Below, in pieces: positions 47,692-56,688 of a DNA stretch of 64,000 bases; within the stretch, counting starts at the first letter, position 1; each line of letters opens with the position of its first letter. This DNA is from Clostridium sp. (GTDB lineage: Bacteria > Bacillota > Clostridia > Lachnospirales > Lachnospiraceae): assembly GCA_021770825.1 (NCBI GenBank), contig JAETQD010000005.1:1-64000 (forward strand), in the 5' to 3' direction. The translations under genes and the position numbers were made by a program. The notes under the pieces were generated by a model, which did not search any database, had not been told where the DNA came from, and worked only from the letters and a program-made list of their open reading frames with translations.

Positions 47692-48900
47692 TCACGGTTC
47701 CGGGCGAAAGGCCACATCCAAAATGACAATTTCACAGTCGGACCCCACCCGCATGGCCGGACCCCAGACCCCGGCGCCGGAGGTGACCACGGAGGTCATG
47801 GCTCCTATTTTTTTGATTCCCCAGGAATTTTCCCAGAGAAGGGGCATAAAGAGACTGGCAGGAAACATCTGACCGCCATGGGTATGGCCGGAAAGAATGA
47901 GGTCTGCCCCGGCGGCTTCTCCCAACGCAAGGTCCTTAGGCTGGTGGTCCATGACGATAATGGGGAAAGACTGGTCCAGGTCATGGGTCAGGGAATCGTA
48001 GGAGAGTCTGGTATCCGCTTCCTTTTTAGCCATGTCCGGGTCTTTTCTGCCGGAAAGGTAAAAGCCGTCAGCAAGAAAAATGGTCTCATCCTCTAAAATG
48101 CTGATGTCTGCCGAATCCAGAAAATCCATAAAACGCTGGTCCCGTGCCAGGCTCTCCCGATGAGGGAATGTGAAACCCGCAAGGATTTTTTCGCTCACAT
48201 CGTGGTTCCCAAGACAGCCGTAGGTACCGTAAGTGCTTTCTAAAGAGGCCAAAAGTCCGGCCAGGATTTCCGGATTTTTTATGGCTTCGTATTCGTTGTC
48301 AAAAAAGTCTCCCGCAATACAGACCAGATCCGGATTTTCCTGGTTGATGGCTTCCACAATCCTTTTTATGTGGCGTTCGGTGGAGTTATAGCCCAGGTGG
48401 AGATCGGCAATCAGGGCGATTTTAAGGCCGGAAAGTCCGCAGGATTTTTCAAGCGTCACCGGGTAATGGCGGACCTTGATATTTCTGGCATGGAAAATTC
48501 CATAAAAACTTAAGGCACACACAAGAAGAACGGCCAGGCCGCCGAACAGCAGAAGACTCTTGGGCCATGTGTGGAGCATGGAGGGGTAACGGTAGCGAAT
48601 CAGAAAAGAATGTCCGGTGATCCGGCGGACGGCATCAAAAAGCAGGACGAATAAAAGTACATATTCCAATGTTCCCAGCCAGTAATTTCCAAGTATTTTA
48701 AGAATGCGGTGGAAGGGGTCCCTGGTGATGAGAAGGCCCGTTAAGGGCGTCAGGGAGAAAAAAAGATAGAGGGCAGCAACGGGAATCCGGAACCAGGGGG
48801 AACAAAAACCATCAAAAAAAGCTTCGGCCCAGGAATAGAGCCAGAGTAAAATGTAACCGTTCAATATGAGATACAGCGGTGCGAGAAAAATGGCAGTCAT
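47692..48900 (-). CDS. Membrane-anchored metallophosphoesterase (YkuE-like)
   Basis: This 402-residue protein has four to five membrane helices in the first ~145 residues and a calcineurin-like phosphoesterase domain after them: DLHLGYN, GDFFDN, GNHD, MDHQP and GHTHGGQ are all present. Related proteins act on lipids or on wall-linked phosphate at the membrane. It lies immediately upstream of the M20 operon and may be part of it (12 bases before the M20 open frame, ~54 before its start). Confidence 0.85.
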   Translation of the reverse strand: MTAIFLAPLYLILNGYILLWLYSWAEAFFDGFCSPWFRIPVAALYLFFSLTPLTGLLITRDPFHRILKILGNYWLGTLEYVLLFVLLFDAVRRITGHSFLIRYRYPSMLHTWPKSLLLFGGLAVLLVCALSFYGIFHARNIKVRHYPVTLEKSCGLSGLKIALIADLHLGYNSTERHIKRIVEAINQENPDLVCIAGDFFDNEYEAIKNPEILAGLLASLESTYGTYGCLGNHDVSEKILAGFTFPHRESLARDQRFMDFLDSADISILEDETIFLADGFYLSGRKDPDMAKKEADTRLSYDSLTHDLDQSFPIIVMDHQPKDLALGEAAGADLILSGHTHGGQMFPASLFMPLLWENSWGIKKIGAMTSVVTSGAGVWGPAMRVGSDCEIVILDVAFRPEP

Positions 48901-49017
48901 GATGATTCCTCTTTACGATATGGATTTTAACGTTTTAAGTATACTGAGGCGCCGGGGAATTTACAATAGGCAGAAGAAAGAAAAAATGCTATAATTTTCC
49001 CAGGAGGTGCAGGAATA

Positions 49018-49320
49018 ATGATTGATCTGGACGGCATGATTTCCATACCATATTTAAAAAAGACTGTATTTACAGGAAGCCATAAAGGCATGAATTTTAT
49101 GATAAAAAAGCTCAGCGATGAGGAAGGGGATAAAATTCAGTCCATTGTCTGGCCGGGGCCTTTTAATTTTGCGGTGACGGAGGATGAGAAAAAGACCTCC
49201 CATGACTTTGCTTTCAGTCAGGAAGGTCTTAAAGAGGCCATTGCATGGCTCAATGAATACTATGAAGCGGTTTTTGTAACTGACACAGGCACATCACAGG
49301 GAGGAAGCTCTGGCGTCTAA
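49018..49320 (+). CDS. Conserved-looking small protein, unknown
   Basis: Not recognised. A 100-residue soluble protein with a strong CCAGGAGGTG ribosome site. Segments such as YLKKTVFTGSHKGMNFMIKK and VWPGPFNF suggest a small alpha/beta fold. Its last 27 bases overlap the end of the convergent HD-LarE gene. Confidence 0.7.
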   Translation: MIDLDGMISIPYLKKTVFTGSHKGMNFMIKKLSDEEGDKIQSIVWPGPFNFAVTEDEKKTSHDFAFSQEGLKEAIAWLNEYYEAVFVTDTGTSQGGSSGV

Positions 49321-50898
49321 GTCCAAAAGAACACTGCCAAACCGTTCTTTTAAAAGCGGGAGAATCTCTGTCCGCCGCTCCATAAGAAGGGGAAGCTGAT
49401 GTTCGGTGACCTGGAGTCTGGCGGCATAGGCACCGTTATTTTCGGCCGGATCCGGGAATACCCGCACACGGAAGTCCTCAAAGCCCATGGAAGAAAGGCG
49501 GCTTTCAGCCCATTCCACGTTTTGAAGGACCTCAGACTGAATCTCAATTCCGCAGGGAATTCTGGTGGCCAGGCAGGCATAGGCCGGTTTATTCCAGGTA
49601 AACAGTCCGGCGTCCCGGGAATAATCCCTGAGCGCCTTTTTTGTAATGCCGCATTCCCGAAGCGGGGAAAGGATTTTAAGCTCCCTTAAGGCGCGCATGC
49701 CCGGGCGGTCTCCGGCATCATCGGAGGCATTGGTGCCGTCAATGATTTCCGTATACCCATCGGAGGCGGCGGCTTCCAGAATGTAGCGGAAGATTTCGTT
49801 TTTGCAATAATAGCAGCGGTCCTTCGGATTTTTTTTCACGGTCTCGTTTTCCAGCACGTTAAAGGGCAGGACCGTCATCTCTGCCTTAAGGGAATCGGCA
49901 AGACGTCTGGCATCGGAAAGCTCAAAGGCCGGCTGAAACGGCGTGGAAACGTAATAGGCATGGACATCGCATCCGCAGGCTGTGGCCGCATATAAAAGAT
50001 ATGCGGAATCGGTGCCGCCGGAAAAGGCCAGGGCCAGGGAGGAATGACGTTTGAAAAATTCCAGGAGAGCCTTGGGGACTGCTTTGATACCGGAAAAATG
50101 GTCCATGTAGGATTCCAGAATCATAAGGGCCTCGGTGACCTGGGCTTTGGTTTCAGGGTCCGTAAAGGAGGTCCGCTCAAAGGGCATCCGGTAATAGCCC
50201 TGTTCACGGGCAATTTCCATGCTTTCCGGGTAATTCATATCAAAGAAGTAGCCAAGAAAGCTAATCCAGTAATCCAGATAGGTTTTGCGGATTACCTTGT
50301 CCACGGAGCGGTGTTCCCGTATGGCATCAAGGACCGCCGGGGTGATGGTCTCCGCTGCAATGACTTCTTCCGGGGCGCCCACCACGTCGTTCATATCTTC
50401 GACGGCAAAGACACGGAAAATGTCACATTTGTCGGCATCACGAATAAGTTTACATAATTCCAGACATTCTCTGGCATCCTGAAGGGGCTGCGGGTCCTGG
50501 GCGCTGTCAATGGCAGAATAAACGGTTGGGTCAATTTCAAGCTTATTATGGTTTGCAATAGCGGTGAGGATTTTCTTTTTATCGTTTTCCGGAAGCTCGT
50601 CCAGAATTTTGTTTTCTTCCAGGACACGGCAGCTTAATACGGCATGGTTTACGCTGATATGGTCCAGGAAGGTGTCGAACTGTTTTAGCTGTTCAAAACG
50701 TCCGATGTCGTGGAACTGGGCGCACAGAAATGCCAGTGCGCTGGTGTGCTCCGGCAGATGGCGCATCCGGCAGATTTTGTCCATGATGGAAACAACGGCT
50801 TCGGTATGGATGATTTTTAATTCCACGCGGCCATCGGATTTGTCGTAGCGGTTGGCGTAATTATGGAAAAGTGATTTGTATTTTTCGTATGAAATCAT
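49294..50898 (-). CDS. larE: HD-domain phosphohydrolase fused to LarE-type sulfur transferase
   Basis: In this 534-residue protein, residues 20-200 form an HD domain (H31, H63-D64 in QFHDIGRFEQ, and D in RDADKCD), a metal-dependent phosphohydrolase fold. Residues ~275-534 form an ATP-pyrophosphatase domain of the LarE family: P-loop FSGGTDSAYLL, the cysteine motif DRCYYCKNEIF, and DGTNASDDAGDRPG. LarE gives sulfur to the nickel-pincer cofactor of lactate racemase; LarA, LarB and LarC are not in this window. I chose ATG 50898 with AAAGGAG and the natural HD start; the frame is open upstream without a ribosome site. Confidence 0.88.
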   Translation of the reverse strand: MISYEKYKSLFHNYANRYDKSDGRVELKIIHTEAVVSIMDKICRMRHLPEHTSALAFLCAQFHDIGRFEQLKQFDTFLDHISVNHAVLSCRVLEENKILDELPENDKKKILTAIANHNKLEIDPTVYSAIDSAQDPQPLQDARECLELCKLIRDADKCDIFRVFAVEDMNDVVGAPEEVIAAETITPAVLDAIREHRSVDKVIRKTYLDYWISFLGYFFDMNYPESMEIAREQGYYRMPFERTSFTDPETKAQVTEALMILESYMDHFSGIKAVPKALLEFFKRHSSLALAFSGGTDSAYLLYAATACGCDVHAYYVSTPFQPAFELSDARRLADSLKAEMTVLPFNVLENETVKKNPKDRCYYCKNEIFRYILEAAASDGYTEIIDGTNASDDAGDRPGMRALRELKILSPLRECGITKKALRDYSRDAGLFTWNKPAYACLATRIPCGIEIQSEVLQNVEWAESRLSSMGFEDFRVRVFPDPAENNGAYAARLQVTEHQLPLLMERRTEILPLLKERFGSVLLDLDARASSL

Positions 50899-50967
50899 GG
50901 GGGTAAATCTCCTTTCAGGACTATTATACCATTTCCCATCCCGCTTCACAACTAAAAAGCCATGGGT

Positions 50968-51038
50968 CGGCAGTTGGCCCGGCAGTTGGGAAAAAGGAGG
51001 GAAAACTGCTTGGAAGATTGGCATGCAGTGTGTATAAT
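50968..51038 (+). promoter_or_regulatory. Promoter of the M20/AEC/MATE operon with upstream direct repeat
   Basis: TTGGAA (51010-51015), 17-bp spacer, TATAAT (51033-51038). Upstream CGGCAGTTGG occurs twice with a 12-base period (50968-50977 and 50980-50989), a possible activator site. Confidence 0.55.
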
Positions 51039-51070
51039 GGTACATAGAAAAAAGAAAGGAACATACCCAA

Positions 51071-52237
51071 ATGAACCAGAAAGAAATGATAAGCTGTGCG
51101 TCACAATATATTGATACGCATAAAAAAGAGATGATGGAGCTTTGGGAGCGCCTGGTTTCAATGGAAAGCGGGAGCGCTGACAAGGAAGGCGTGGACCGGG
51201 TGTGCGAAATGTTAAAGGGGGAGCTGGAACAGTCTTCGGTGAGAACCAGAATCATTCCCATGGAAACCAGCGGAAATCTTTTAAGCGGCGTATTTCATGA
51301 AGAAGATACGGAAAAGCCCATTGTTCTCATTGGCCATATGGATACGGTGTTTGCGAAAGGAACCCTGGAGAAAAATCCCTTCCGTGTGGATGACGAGGGA
51401 AAGGTCCATGGTCCCGGCTGTCTGGACATGAAAGCAGGCCTGGTGATTGCAGTCTTTGTGTTAAGGGCTCTGGAGGAATGCGGATACCATAAGCGTCCCA
51501 TCCGGATTGCCTTTGCAGGAGACGAGGAGACCGGGCACAGACGCAGTAATGCCAGGGAAGAGATCATGAAAATCTGTACCGGATGTGAGGCGGCCTTTAA
51601 TTTTGAGACAGGCTTTCTTGATGACGGCATTGTGGTGGGACGGAAAGGAAGCTGCCAGGTCACAGTTTCCGTCACCGGAGTGGCATCCCATGCGGGAAAT
51701 GACCCGCAGCGCGGAAGAAGTGCGATTCTGGAAATGGCCCATAAGATCATTGAAATCCAGAAACTCCACGACTTTGAACACGGACTTTATGTGAATGTGG
51801 GCGTAATTAAAGGGGGGACAGTTCCCAATGCTGTGCCTGCCGGCTGTGAAATCCGCATTGATATCCGCTATGACAACAAGGAACGGCTGGACAGGACCCT
51901 GGAACGGATTCAGGAAATCGCCGAATCCCATGTGGTGCCGGACACCACAGCCCAGGTTTCCATTACGAGACCCAGTGAGTTTATGGAGATTTCCGAGGCG
52001 AACTTAAAGCTTTTTGAACATGTGAAACGGGCGGCAGAGATGATCGGGTACGGAGAGTTAAAGACCAAATCCGTCGGCGGCTGGTCCGATTCCTGCCTGG
52101 CGGCGGCCTGTCAGGTTCCGGTGGTCTGCGCCATGGGCGTAAAAGGCGCCAACAATCATTCCATGGAAGAATATGCAGTGGCAGATACCCTGTTTGACCG
52201 GGCGAAACTGGCGCTGGCATCCATTCTTACATTATAA
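51071..52237 (+). CDS. M20-family metallopeptidase (carboxypeptidase G2-like)
   Basis: This 388-residue zinc peptidase has GHMDTVF, GPGCLDMKAG (bridging Asp), DEETG (Glu pair), FETG, and the C-terminal NNHSMEE. The layout matches glutamate-carboxypeptidase-like M20A/M20F enzymes with a dimerisation domain at ~190-300. The start follows AAAGAAAGGAAC. It is first gene of a four-gene run with an AEC transporter, a MATE transporter and a second M20 peptidase. Confidence 0.9.
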   Translation: MNQKEMISCASQYIDTHKKEMMELWERLVSMESGSADKEGVDRVCEMLKGELEQSSVRTRIIPMETSGNLLSGVFHEEDTEKPIVLIGHMDTVFAKGTLEKNPFRVDDEGKVHGPGCLDMKAGLVIAVFVLRALEECGYHKRPIRIAFAGDEETGHRRSNAREEIMKICTGCEAAFNFETGFLDDGIVVGRKGSCQVTVSVTGVASHAGNDPQRGRSAILEMAHKIIEIQKLHDFEHGLYVNVGVIKGGTVPNAVPAGCEIRIDIRYDNKERLDRTLERIQEIAESHVVPDTTAQVSITRPSEFMEISEANLKLFEHVKRAAEMIGYGELKTKSVGGWSDSCLAAACQVPVVCAMGVKGANNHSMEEYAVADTLFDRAKLALASILTL

Positions 52238-52251
52238 AATCAGGGGGAAGT

Positions 52252-53163
52252 ATGGAAATTATTTTACTGAAGCAGATCTGCATCATGTTTCTTTTGATTG
52301 CAGTGGGTATGTTCCTTGTGAAAAAAGGGTATCTTTCTGAACAGGGAGGAAAGGACCTGGGGGCTATTTTGCTCCGGGTTGTTATTCCCTGCGTAATCTT
52401 AAAGTCTTATATTACAGAGTATACAGCGGAGCGGGCCATGGACCTGGCGGTTTCAGCAGCCATGGCGCTTCTGGCGCTTTTTGTGGCCATGGTAATCTCA
52501 TTTCTGGTCTTTGGAACGAAAAAGTCCATTGAAAATTTCGGAGCGTCCTTCTGCAACGTGGGCTTTATCGGAATCCCGTTGGTGCAGGCTGTACTGGGGG
52601 AAGGGGCCGTATTTTACCTGGCCTCCTTCATTGCCCTTCTCAATATTTTACAGTGGACCTACGGTGTTTTCATCATGACCGGAGATAAGGAGACAATACG
52701 GGTAAAAACCATTGCCACAAACCCGGTGGTGCTGTCCTTTTTCGGCGGACTTTTGCTGTTTTTCCTCAGGATTCCGGTGCCGCAGGTGATTGTAAGTACC
52801 TTAAGCAGCATCGGCAGTATGAATACGCCCCTTGCCATGATCATCCTGGGAACCTACCTGGCAAAAATGAATTTCCGGGAGATGTTTACGGTAAAGAGCG
52901 CATACGTATGCACCGTTTTACGCCTTATTTTAATTCCTGTGGCTACGCTTCTTATTTTAAGCCTGATTCCCGGCGTGAAGACAGAAATCAAGCAGGTGAT
53001 TCTCATTGCCTGCGGGACTCCGGTGGGTTCCAACATTGCAATTTTTGCAAAGCAGTATGAGAAAGATTACAAGCTTTCGGTGGTAACGGTCTGTCTCAGC
53101 ACCATCTGCTGTATTGTAACGGTTCCTGTATTCTATATGTTTGCAGAGAAAATCCTATTGTAG
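52252..53163 (+). CDS. AEC-family transporter (auxin-efflux-carrier type)
   Basis: This 303-residue protein has about ten membrane helices arranged as two five-helix halves. Family segments are GYLSEQGGKDLGAILLRVVIPC, NVGFIGIPLVQAVLGEGAVFYL and CGTPVGSNIAIFAKQYEKD. AEC proteins move organic acids or amino-acid derivatives. It lies 14 bases after the M20 peptidase, so the substrate is likely related to that enzyme's product. Confidence 0.9.
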   Translation: MEIILLKQICIMFLLIAVGMFLVKKGYLSEQGGKDLGAILLRVVIPCVILKSYITEYTAERAMDLAVSAAMALLALFVAMVISFLVFGTKKSIENFGASFCNVGFIGIPLVQAVLGEGAVFYLASFIALLNILQWTYGVFIMTGDKETIRVKTIATNPVVLSFFGGLLLFFLRIPVPQVIVSTLSSIGSMNTPLAMIILGTYLAKMNFREMFTVKSAYVCTVLRLILIPVATLLILSLIPGVKTEIKQVILIACGTPVGSNIAIFAKQYEKDYKLSVVTVCLSTICCIVTVPVFYMFAEKILL

Positions 53164-53211
53164 CAGATACCGGACCGCAGGAAACTGTATTTGGAAAGGA
53201 CGAGATTTTTC

Positions 53212-54570
53212 ATGGCAGCAGCCCCAAAAAAGAAATACGACATGCTGACAGACCATCCAGGGAAGGCGCTTTTGTTTTTTGCCCTTCCCATGATTTTTGG
53301 AAACCTGTTTCAGCAGTTTTATAATATTGCAGACTCGGTGATTGTGGGCAAATTTGTGGGTGAGCAGGCACTGGCAGCGGTGGGGGCATCCTATGCCATC
53401 ACCAATGTGTTTATTGCCATCGCCATAGGAGGCGGAATCGGAAGTTCTGTGGTGATCTCCCAGTTTCTGGGGGCAAAAAAGACCGCAAAAATGAAAACGG
53501 CAGTGTTTACCACACTGATTAATTTCCTGGTGGTGGCCGTGCTCCTGGGGGTCTTTGGAGTGGCTTTCAATGACCGGATTCTCACCTGGGTCCATACGCC
53601 GGAGGATATTTTCTCCGATGCCGCCCTGTATCTGGCGATTTATTTTGTGGGCCTGCCGTTTCTGTTCATGTACAATGTGCAGGCATCCATTTTCAACTCC
53701 CTTGGAGATTCCAGAACACCGCTTTATCTGCTGATTTTTTCCTCTCTGCTTAATATTGTCCTGGATATGGTGCTCGTCATCTGCTTTGGGCAGGGAGTCC
53801 GCGGCGTTGCCGTCGCCACTTTAATGGCCCAGGGCGTTTCGGCTGTGATTTCCTTTTCGCTCCTTATGAGGAAGCTTAAAGGGTACCGGGAAGAGGAACG
53901 GTATTCGTTTTATGATAGGGAAATGATGGTATCCATGGTAAGGATTGCTGTTCCGTCCATACTCCAGCAGTCCATCGTCCACATGGGAATTCTTCTGGTG
54001 CAGTCGGTGGTCAACAGCTTTGGCTCTGCCTCCCTGGCCGGGTACTCTGCGGGAACGCGGATTGAGTCCTTAAGCATTGTCCCCATGCTGGCCATGGGGA
54101 ACGCCATGTCCACCTTTACGGCCCAGAATATCGGAGCCGGAAAGCTGGAGCGGGTGAAAGAGGGCTATCGGATGTGCTATGTGACGATTCTGACCGTTGG
54201 GGCAGGACTCTGCATCATGTATCAGCTTTTTGGCGGTGCTTTTGTGTCCATGTTTCTGGACAGCGGCAGCAGCGAGGCCTATTCGGTGGGCCTTTCCTAT
54301 GTGAAATTCCTGGGCTTTTTCTATTCCCTCATTGGCCTTAAGTCCGCCACGGACGGACTTTTAAGGGGAGCCGGAGATGTGACATCCTTTACCATGGCCA
54401 ATCTGGTAAATCTTTCCATCCGTGTGATTATTACAAATATCTTTGCGCCCATCTACGGAATCCAGGTGGCATGGATGGCAGTTCCCATGGGCTGGGCTGC
54501 CAACTATCTGATTTCCTTTGGCTGGTATCTGACCGGACGGTGGAAGCGCATTAAAGTCATAAAAAAATAA
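53212..54570 (+). CDS. MATE-family efflux transporter
   Basis: This 452-residue protein has twelve membrane helices and the MATE hallmarks: LPMIFGNLFQQFYNIADSVIVGKFVG at the start and a matching repeat in the second half (VQSVVNSFGSASLAGYSAG). These proteins exchange toxic organic cations or metabolites against sodium or protons. I chose ATG 53212 with GGAAAGGACG. It is the third gene of the operon. Confidence 0.92.
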   Translation: MAAAPKKKYDMLTDHPGKALLFFALPMIFGNLFQQFYNIADSVIVGKFVGEQALAAVGASYAITNVFIAIAIGGGIGSSVVISQFLGAKKTAKMKTAVFTTLINFLVVAVLLGVFGVAFNDRILTWVHTPEDIFSDAALYLAIYFVGLPFLFMYNVQASIFNSLGDSRTPLYLLIFSSLLNIVLDMVLVICFGQGVRGVAVATLMAQGVSAVISFSLLMRKLKGYREEERYSFYDREMMVSMVRIAVPSILQQSIVHMGILLVQSVVNSFGSASLAGYSAGTRIESLSIVPMLAMGNAMSTFTAQNIGAGKLERVKEGYRMCYVTILTVGAGLCIMYQLFGGAFVSMFLDSGSSEAYSVGLSYVKFLGFFYSLIGLKSATDGLLRGAGDVTSFTMANLVNLSIRVIITNIFAPIYGIQVAWMAVPMGWAANYLISFGWYLTGRWKRIKVIKK

Positions 54571-54584
54571 AAGGAGGCAGGTAC

Positions 54585-55709
54585 ATGGAACAGAAAATTC
54601 TTTCCTATTTAAAATCCCATGAGGAGGAAATCTTTGAGGATTTAAAAAACCTTGTGATGGCGGAGGCAAGTACCTCGGACATCGAAGCACTGGCAGAGTG
54701 CAGAAAGGTGCTGGAACGGCTGATTACCGAGAGAACAGGCGCCGAAACCTATGTGTATAAAACGGAAAACGGCCATGATCCGGTGCGGTTTGAGATCGGA
54801 GAGGGAGAGGAGAAAATTCTTCTCATCGGCCATTACGACACGGTTCATCTCATTGGCTCTTTGAAGTATTATGCAGAGGGAAACAAGCTCCATGGACCGG
54901 GCGTCACCGATATGAAAAGCGGCCTGATCTCTGCCATCTGGGTGGCAAAGGCTTATAAGGACCTGGGAATCCATCCGGGTAAGAAACTGGTATTTATTTT
55001 TAACGGCGATGAAGAGACGGGAAGCAAGGAGTCAAGCGGCATTATCTGCGAGCTGGCAAAGGATGCAAAGGCAGCCCTGGTGTGTGAGCCCTGTATCATA
55101 AACGGAGACTTAAAAACAGGAAGAAAGGGGACCCTGGGCTTCACAGTGACCATCCACGGAAAGGCATCCCATGCAGGAAATGCACATAAAGACGGAATCA
55201 ACGCCATTGAGGAGATGGCAAGAGAGATTTTATTTGTCCAGGGTCTTACGGATTATGAGGCAGGAACGACTTTGAATGTGGGAATCTGCCAGGGCGGAAC
55301 CAAGGTCAATGTGGTTCCGGAGCTTGCAAGCTTCCGGGTGGACTGCCGCTATAAGACCATGGAAGAGGGAAAACGTGTCCGGGAAGCAATCTGCGGCCTT
55401 CCGGTAACCGTTCCGGGAACCAGAAGAGATGTGGAAGTCATTGAAGGAAAGGTTCCCATGGAGCAGACCCCAGCCAATCTGGCCCTGTTTGAAACGGCAA
55501 AGGAGTGCGGTGAGCTGCTTGGACTTTCCTTCTCCCATCAGTTTGTGGGCGGCGGAAGCGATGGAAACGCCGTATCAGCCATGGGAATTCCCACTCTGGA
55601 CGGCCTTGGTGGCTGCGGCGATGGAGCCCATTCCCCGGGAGAATATCTGCTGATTGACCAGTACATTCCGAGAATTGCGCTGTTGGCATCCCTGATTTTA
55701 AAGATTTAA
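54585..55709 (+). CDS. M20-family metallopeptidase, second copy
   Basis: This 374-residue peptidase is distantly related to the one at 51071. It has GHYDTVH, GPGVTDMKSG, DEETGS, and a C-terminal GGGSDGNAVSAMG. The start lies 14 bases after the MATE gene and follows AAAGGAGGC. It is the last gene of the operon; no clear terminator follows before the convergent IclR gene. Confidence 0.9.
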   Translation: MEQKILSYLKSHEEEIFEDLKNLVMAEASTSDIEALAECRKVLERLITERTGAETYVYKTENGHDPVRFEIGEGEEKILLIGHYDTVHLIGSLKYYAEGNKLHGPGVTDMKSGLISAIWVAKAYKDLGIHPGKKLVFIFNGDEETGSKESSGIICELAKDAKAALVCEPCIINGDLKTGRKGTLGFTVTIHGKASHAGNAHKDGINAIEEMAREILFVQGLTDYEAGTTLNVGICQGGTKVNVVPELASFRVDCRYKTMEEGKRVREAICGLPVTVPGTRRDVEVIEGKVPMEQTPANLALFETAKECGELLGLSFSHQFVGGGSDGNAVSAMGIPTLDGLGGCGDGAHSPGEYLLIDQYIPRIALLASLILKI

Positions 55710-55734
55710 AAGCGCTCTTAAGATCTGCTGCTGT

Positions 55735-56508
55735 TTACAGAGGGATTGCAGATAATTCTGCAGACATTTTCCGCATGACACGGACAATATTTTCCAGGCG
55801 GCTGTTTTCTGCACGCTGTACCGGGACAGCAGTACACAGGGCTGCGATTACACGGCCCGTATATTTGTAAATGGGAACTGCAATGTTGACGACACCCTCT
55901 TCATATTCTTCCCGTTCAATAACATAAGAGTTTTTTCTGGCTTCCGAAAACTGGAGGTTTAATATGTCCCGGGCCGGCCGCAGCGGTTCGGGACATTCGT
56001 CTTGGGCGAGAGCGTCCTCCAAAGCCTGACCGTTTAGACGTGAAAGATATAATTTTCCATATGCCGTGCAGGATAGGGGCGTCCATTTTCCCAGGGTAAA
56101 AGATACCTTGACAGGAAGCGTGGATTCCATGCAGAGGGTACAGAGGGACTGGGTATGGCCGTTGATTTTTGCAAAATGATAGAGTCCCACGGTCTCATTA
56201 AATTCTTCCACCAGCTTTTCCATATAGGGCTGACAGTATACATTCAGATTAATATTCTGGTATGCCTTCAAAGAAAGCTCGAACATTTTTCCTCCTGTTT
56301 TATAATAAAGGCTGTCCGGACTTTGCTCCAGATATCCGCGTAGCTCCAGGGTTTTGATCAGATGGAAGGCAGTTGTCTTATTGAGACCGCAGTTTTCTGC
56401 GATGGCCGCCAGTTTTTCACCATCACCTTTTGTAACCAGATATTCCAGAATATCCAGAGCGCGATGTACAGACTGAATGGTTTTTATGGTTTTAATCTCT
56501 TTACTCAT
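55735..56508 (-). CDS. IclR-family transcriptional regulator
   Basis: This 257-residue regulator has an N-terminal winged HTH (SVHRALDILEYLVTKGDGEKLAAIAENCGLNKTTAFHLIKTLE) and a C-terminal GAF-like effector domain (~85-257) with the usual NIAVPIYKYTGRVIAALC segment. IclR proteins control catabolic operons. It is divergent from the arginase-like gene and next to the M20 operon, both candidate targets. ATG 56508 follows AAAGGAGACAGG. Confidence 0.9.
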   Translation of the reverse strand: MSKEIKTIKTIQSVHRALDILEYLVTKGDGEKLAAIAENCGLNKTTAFHLIKTLELRGYLEQSPDSLYYKTGGKMFELSLKAYQNINLNVYCQPYMEKLVEEFNETVGLYHFAKINGHTQSLCTLCMESTLPVKVSFTLGKWTPLSCTAYGKLYLSRLNGQALEDALAQDECPEPLRPARDILNLQFSEARKNSYVIEREEYEEGVVNIAVPIYKYTGRVIAALCTAVPVQRAENSRLENIVRVMRKMSAELSAIPL

Positions 56509-56560
56509 GTCCTGTCTCCTTTCTTCTCTTATCAGTATACAATACCCCAAAATATTTTAC

Positions 56561-56625
56561 AATATAAAATATTAATTTATATTATAAAAAATATGTTGAC
56601 AACCCCACTGAGAGGGGAATATACT
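56561..56625. promoter_or_regulatory. IclR/arginase-like intergenic control region
   Basis: TTGACA (56596-56601), 18-bp spacer, TATACT (56620-56625) drives the plus-strand gene. The spacer contains CCCC-ACTGAGA-GGGG (56603-56617), and AATATAAA/TTTATATT (56561-56583) is a second inverted repeat upstream. Both are possible IclR sites. Confidence 0.55.
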
Positions 56626-56688
56626 TTTGCATAAGAGATATGCAAATATCATTGGGGACCAGTATACTATTTGAGGGGAGATAGCAAG

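Noticed and set aside
50899-51261. Upstream extension of the HD-LarE frame to 655 codons
   Set aside because: The added part is antisense to the M20 operon promoter and gene start and has no ribosome site; the HD domain begins at the 50898 ATG.
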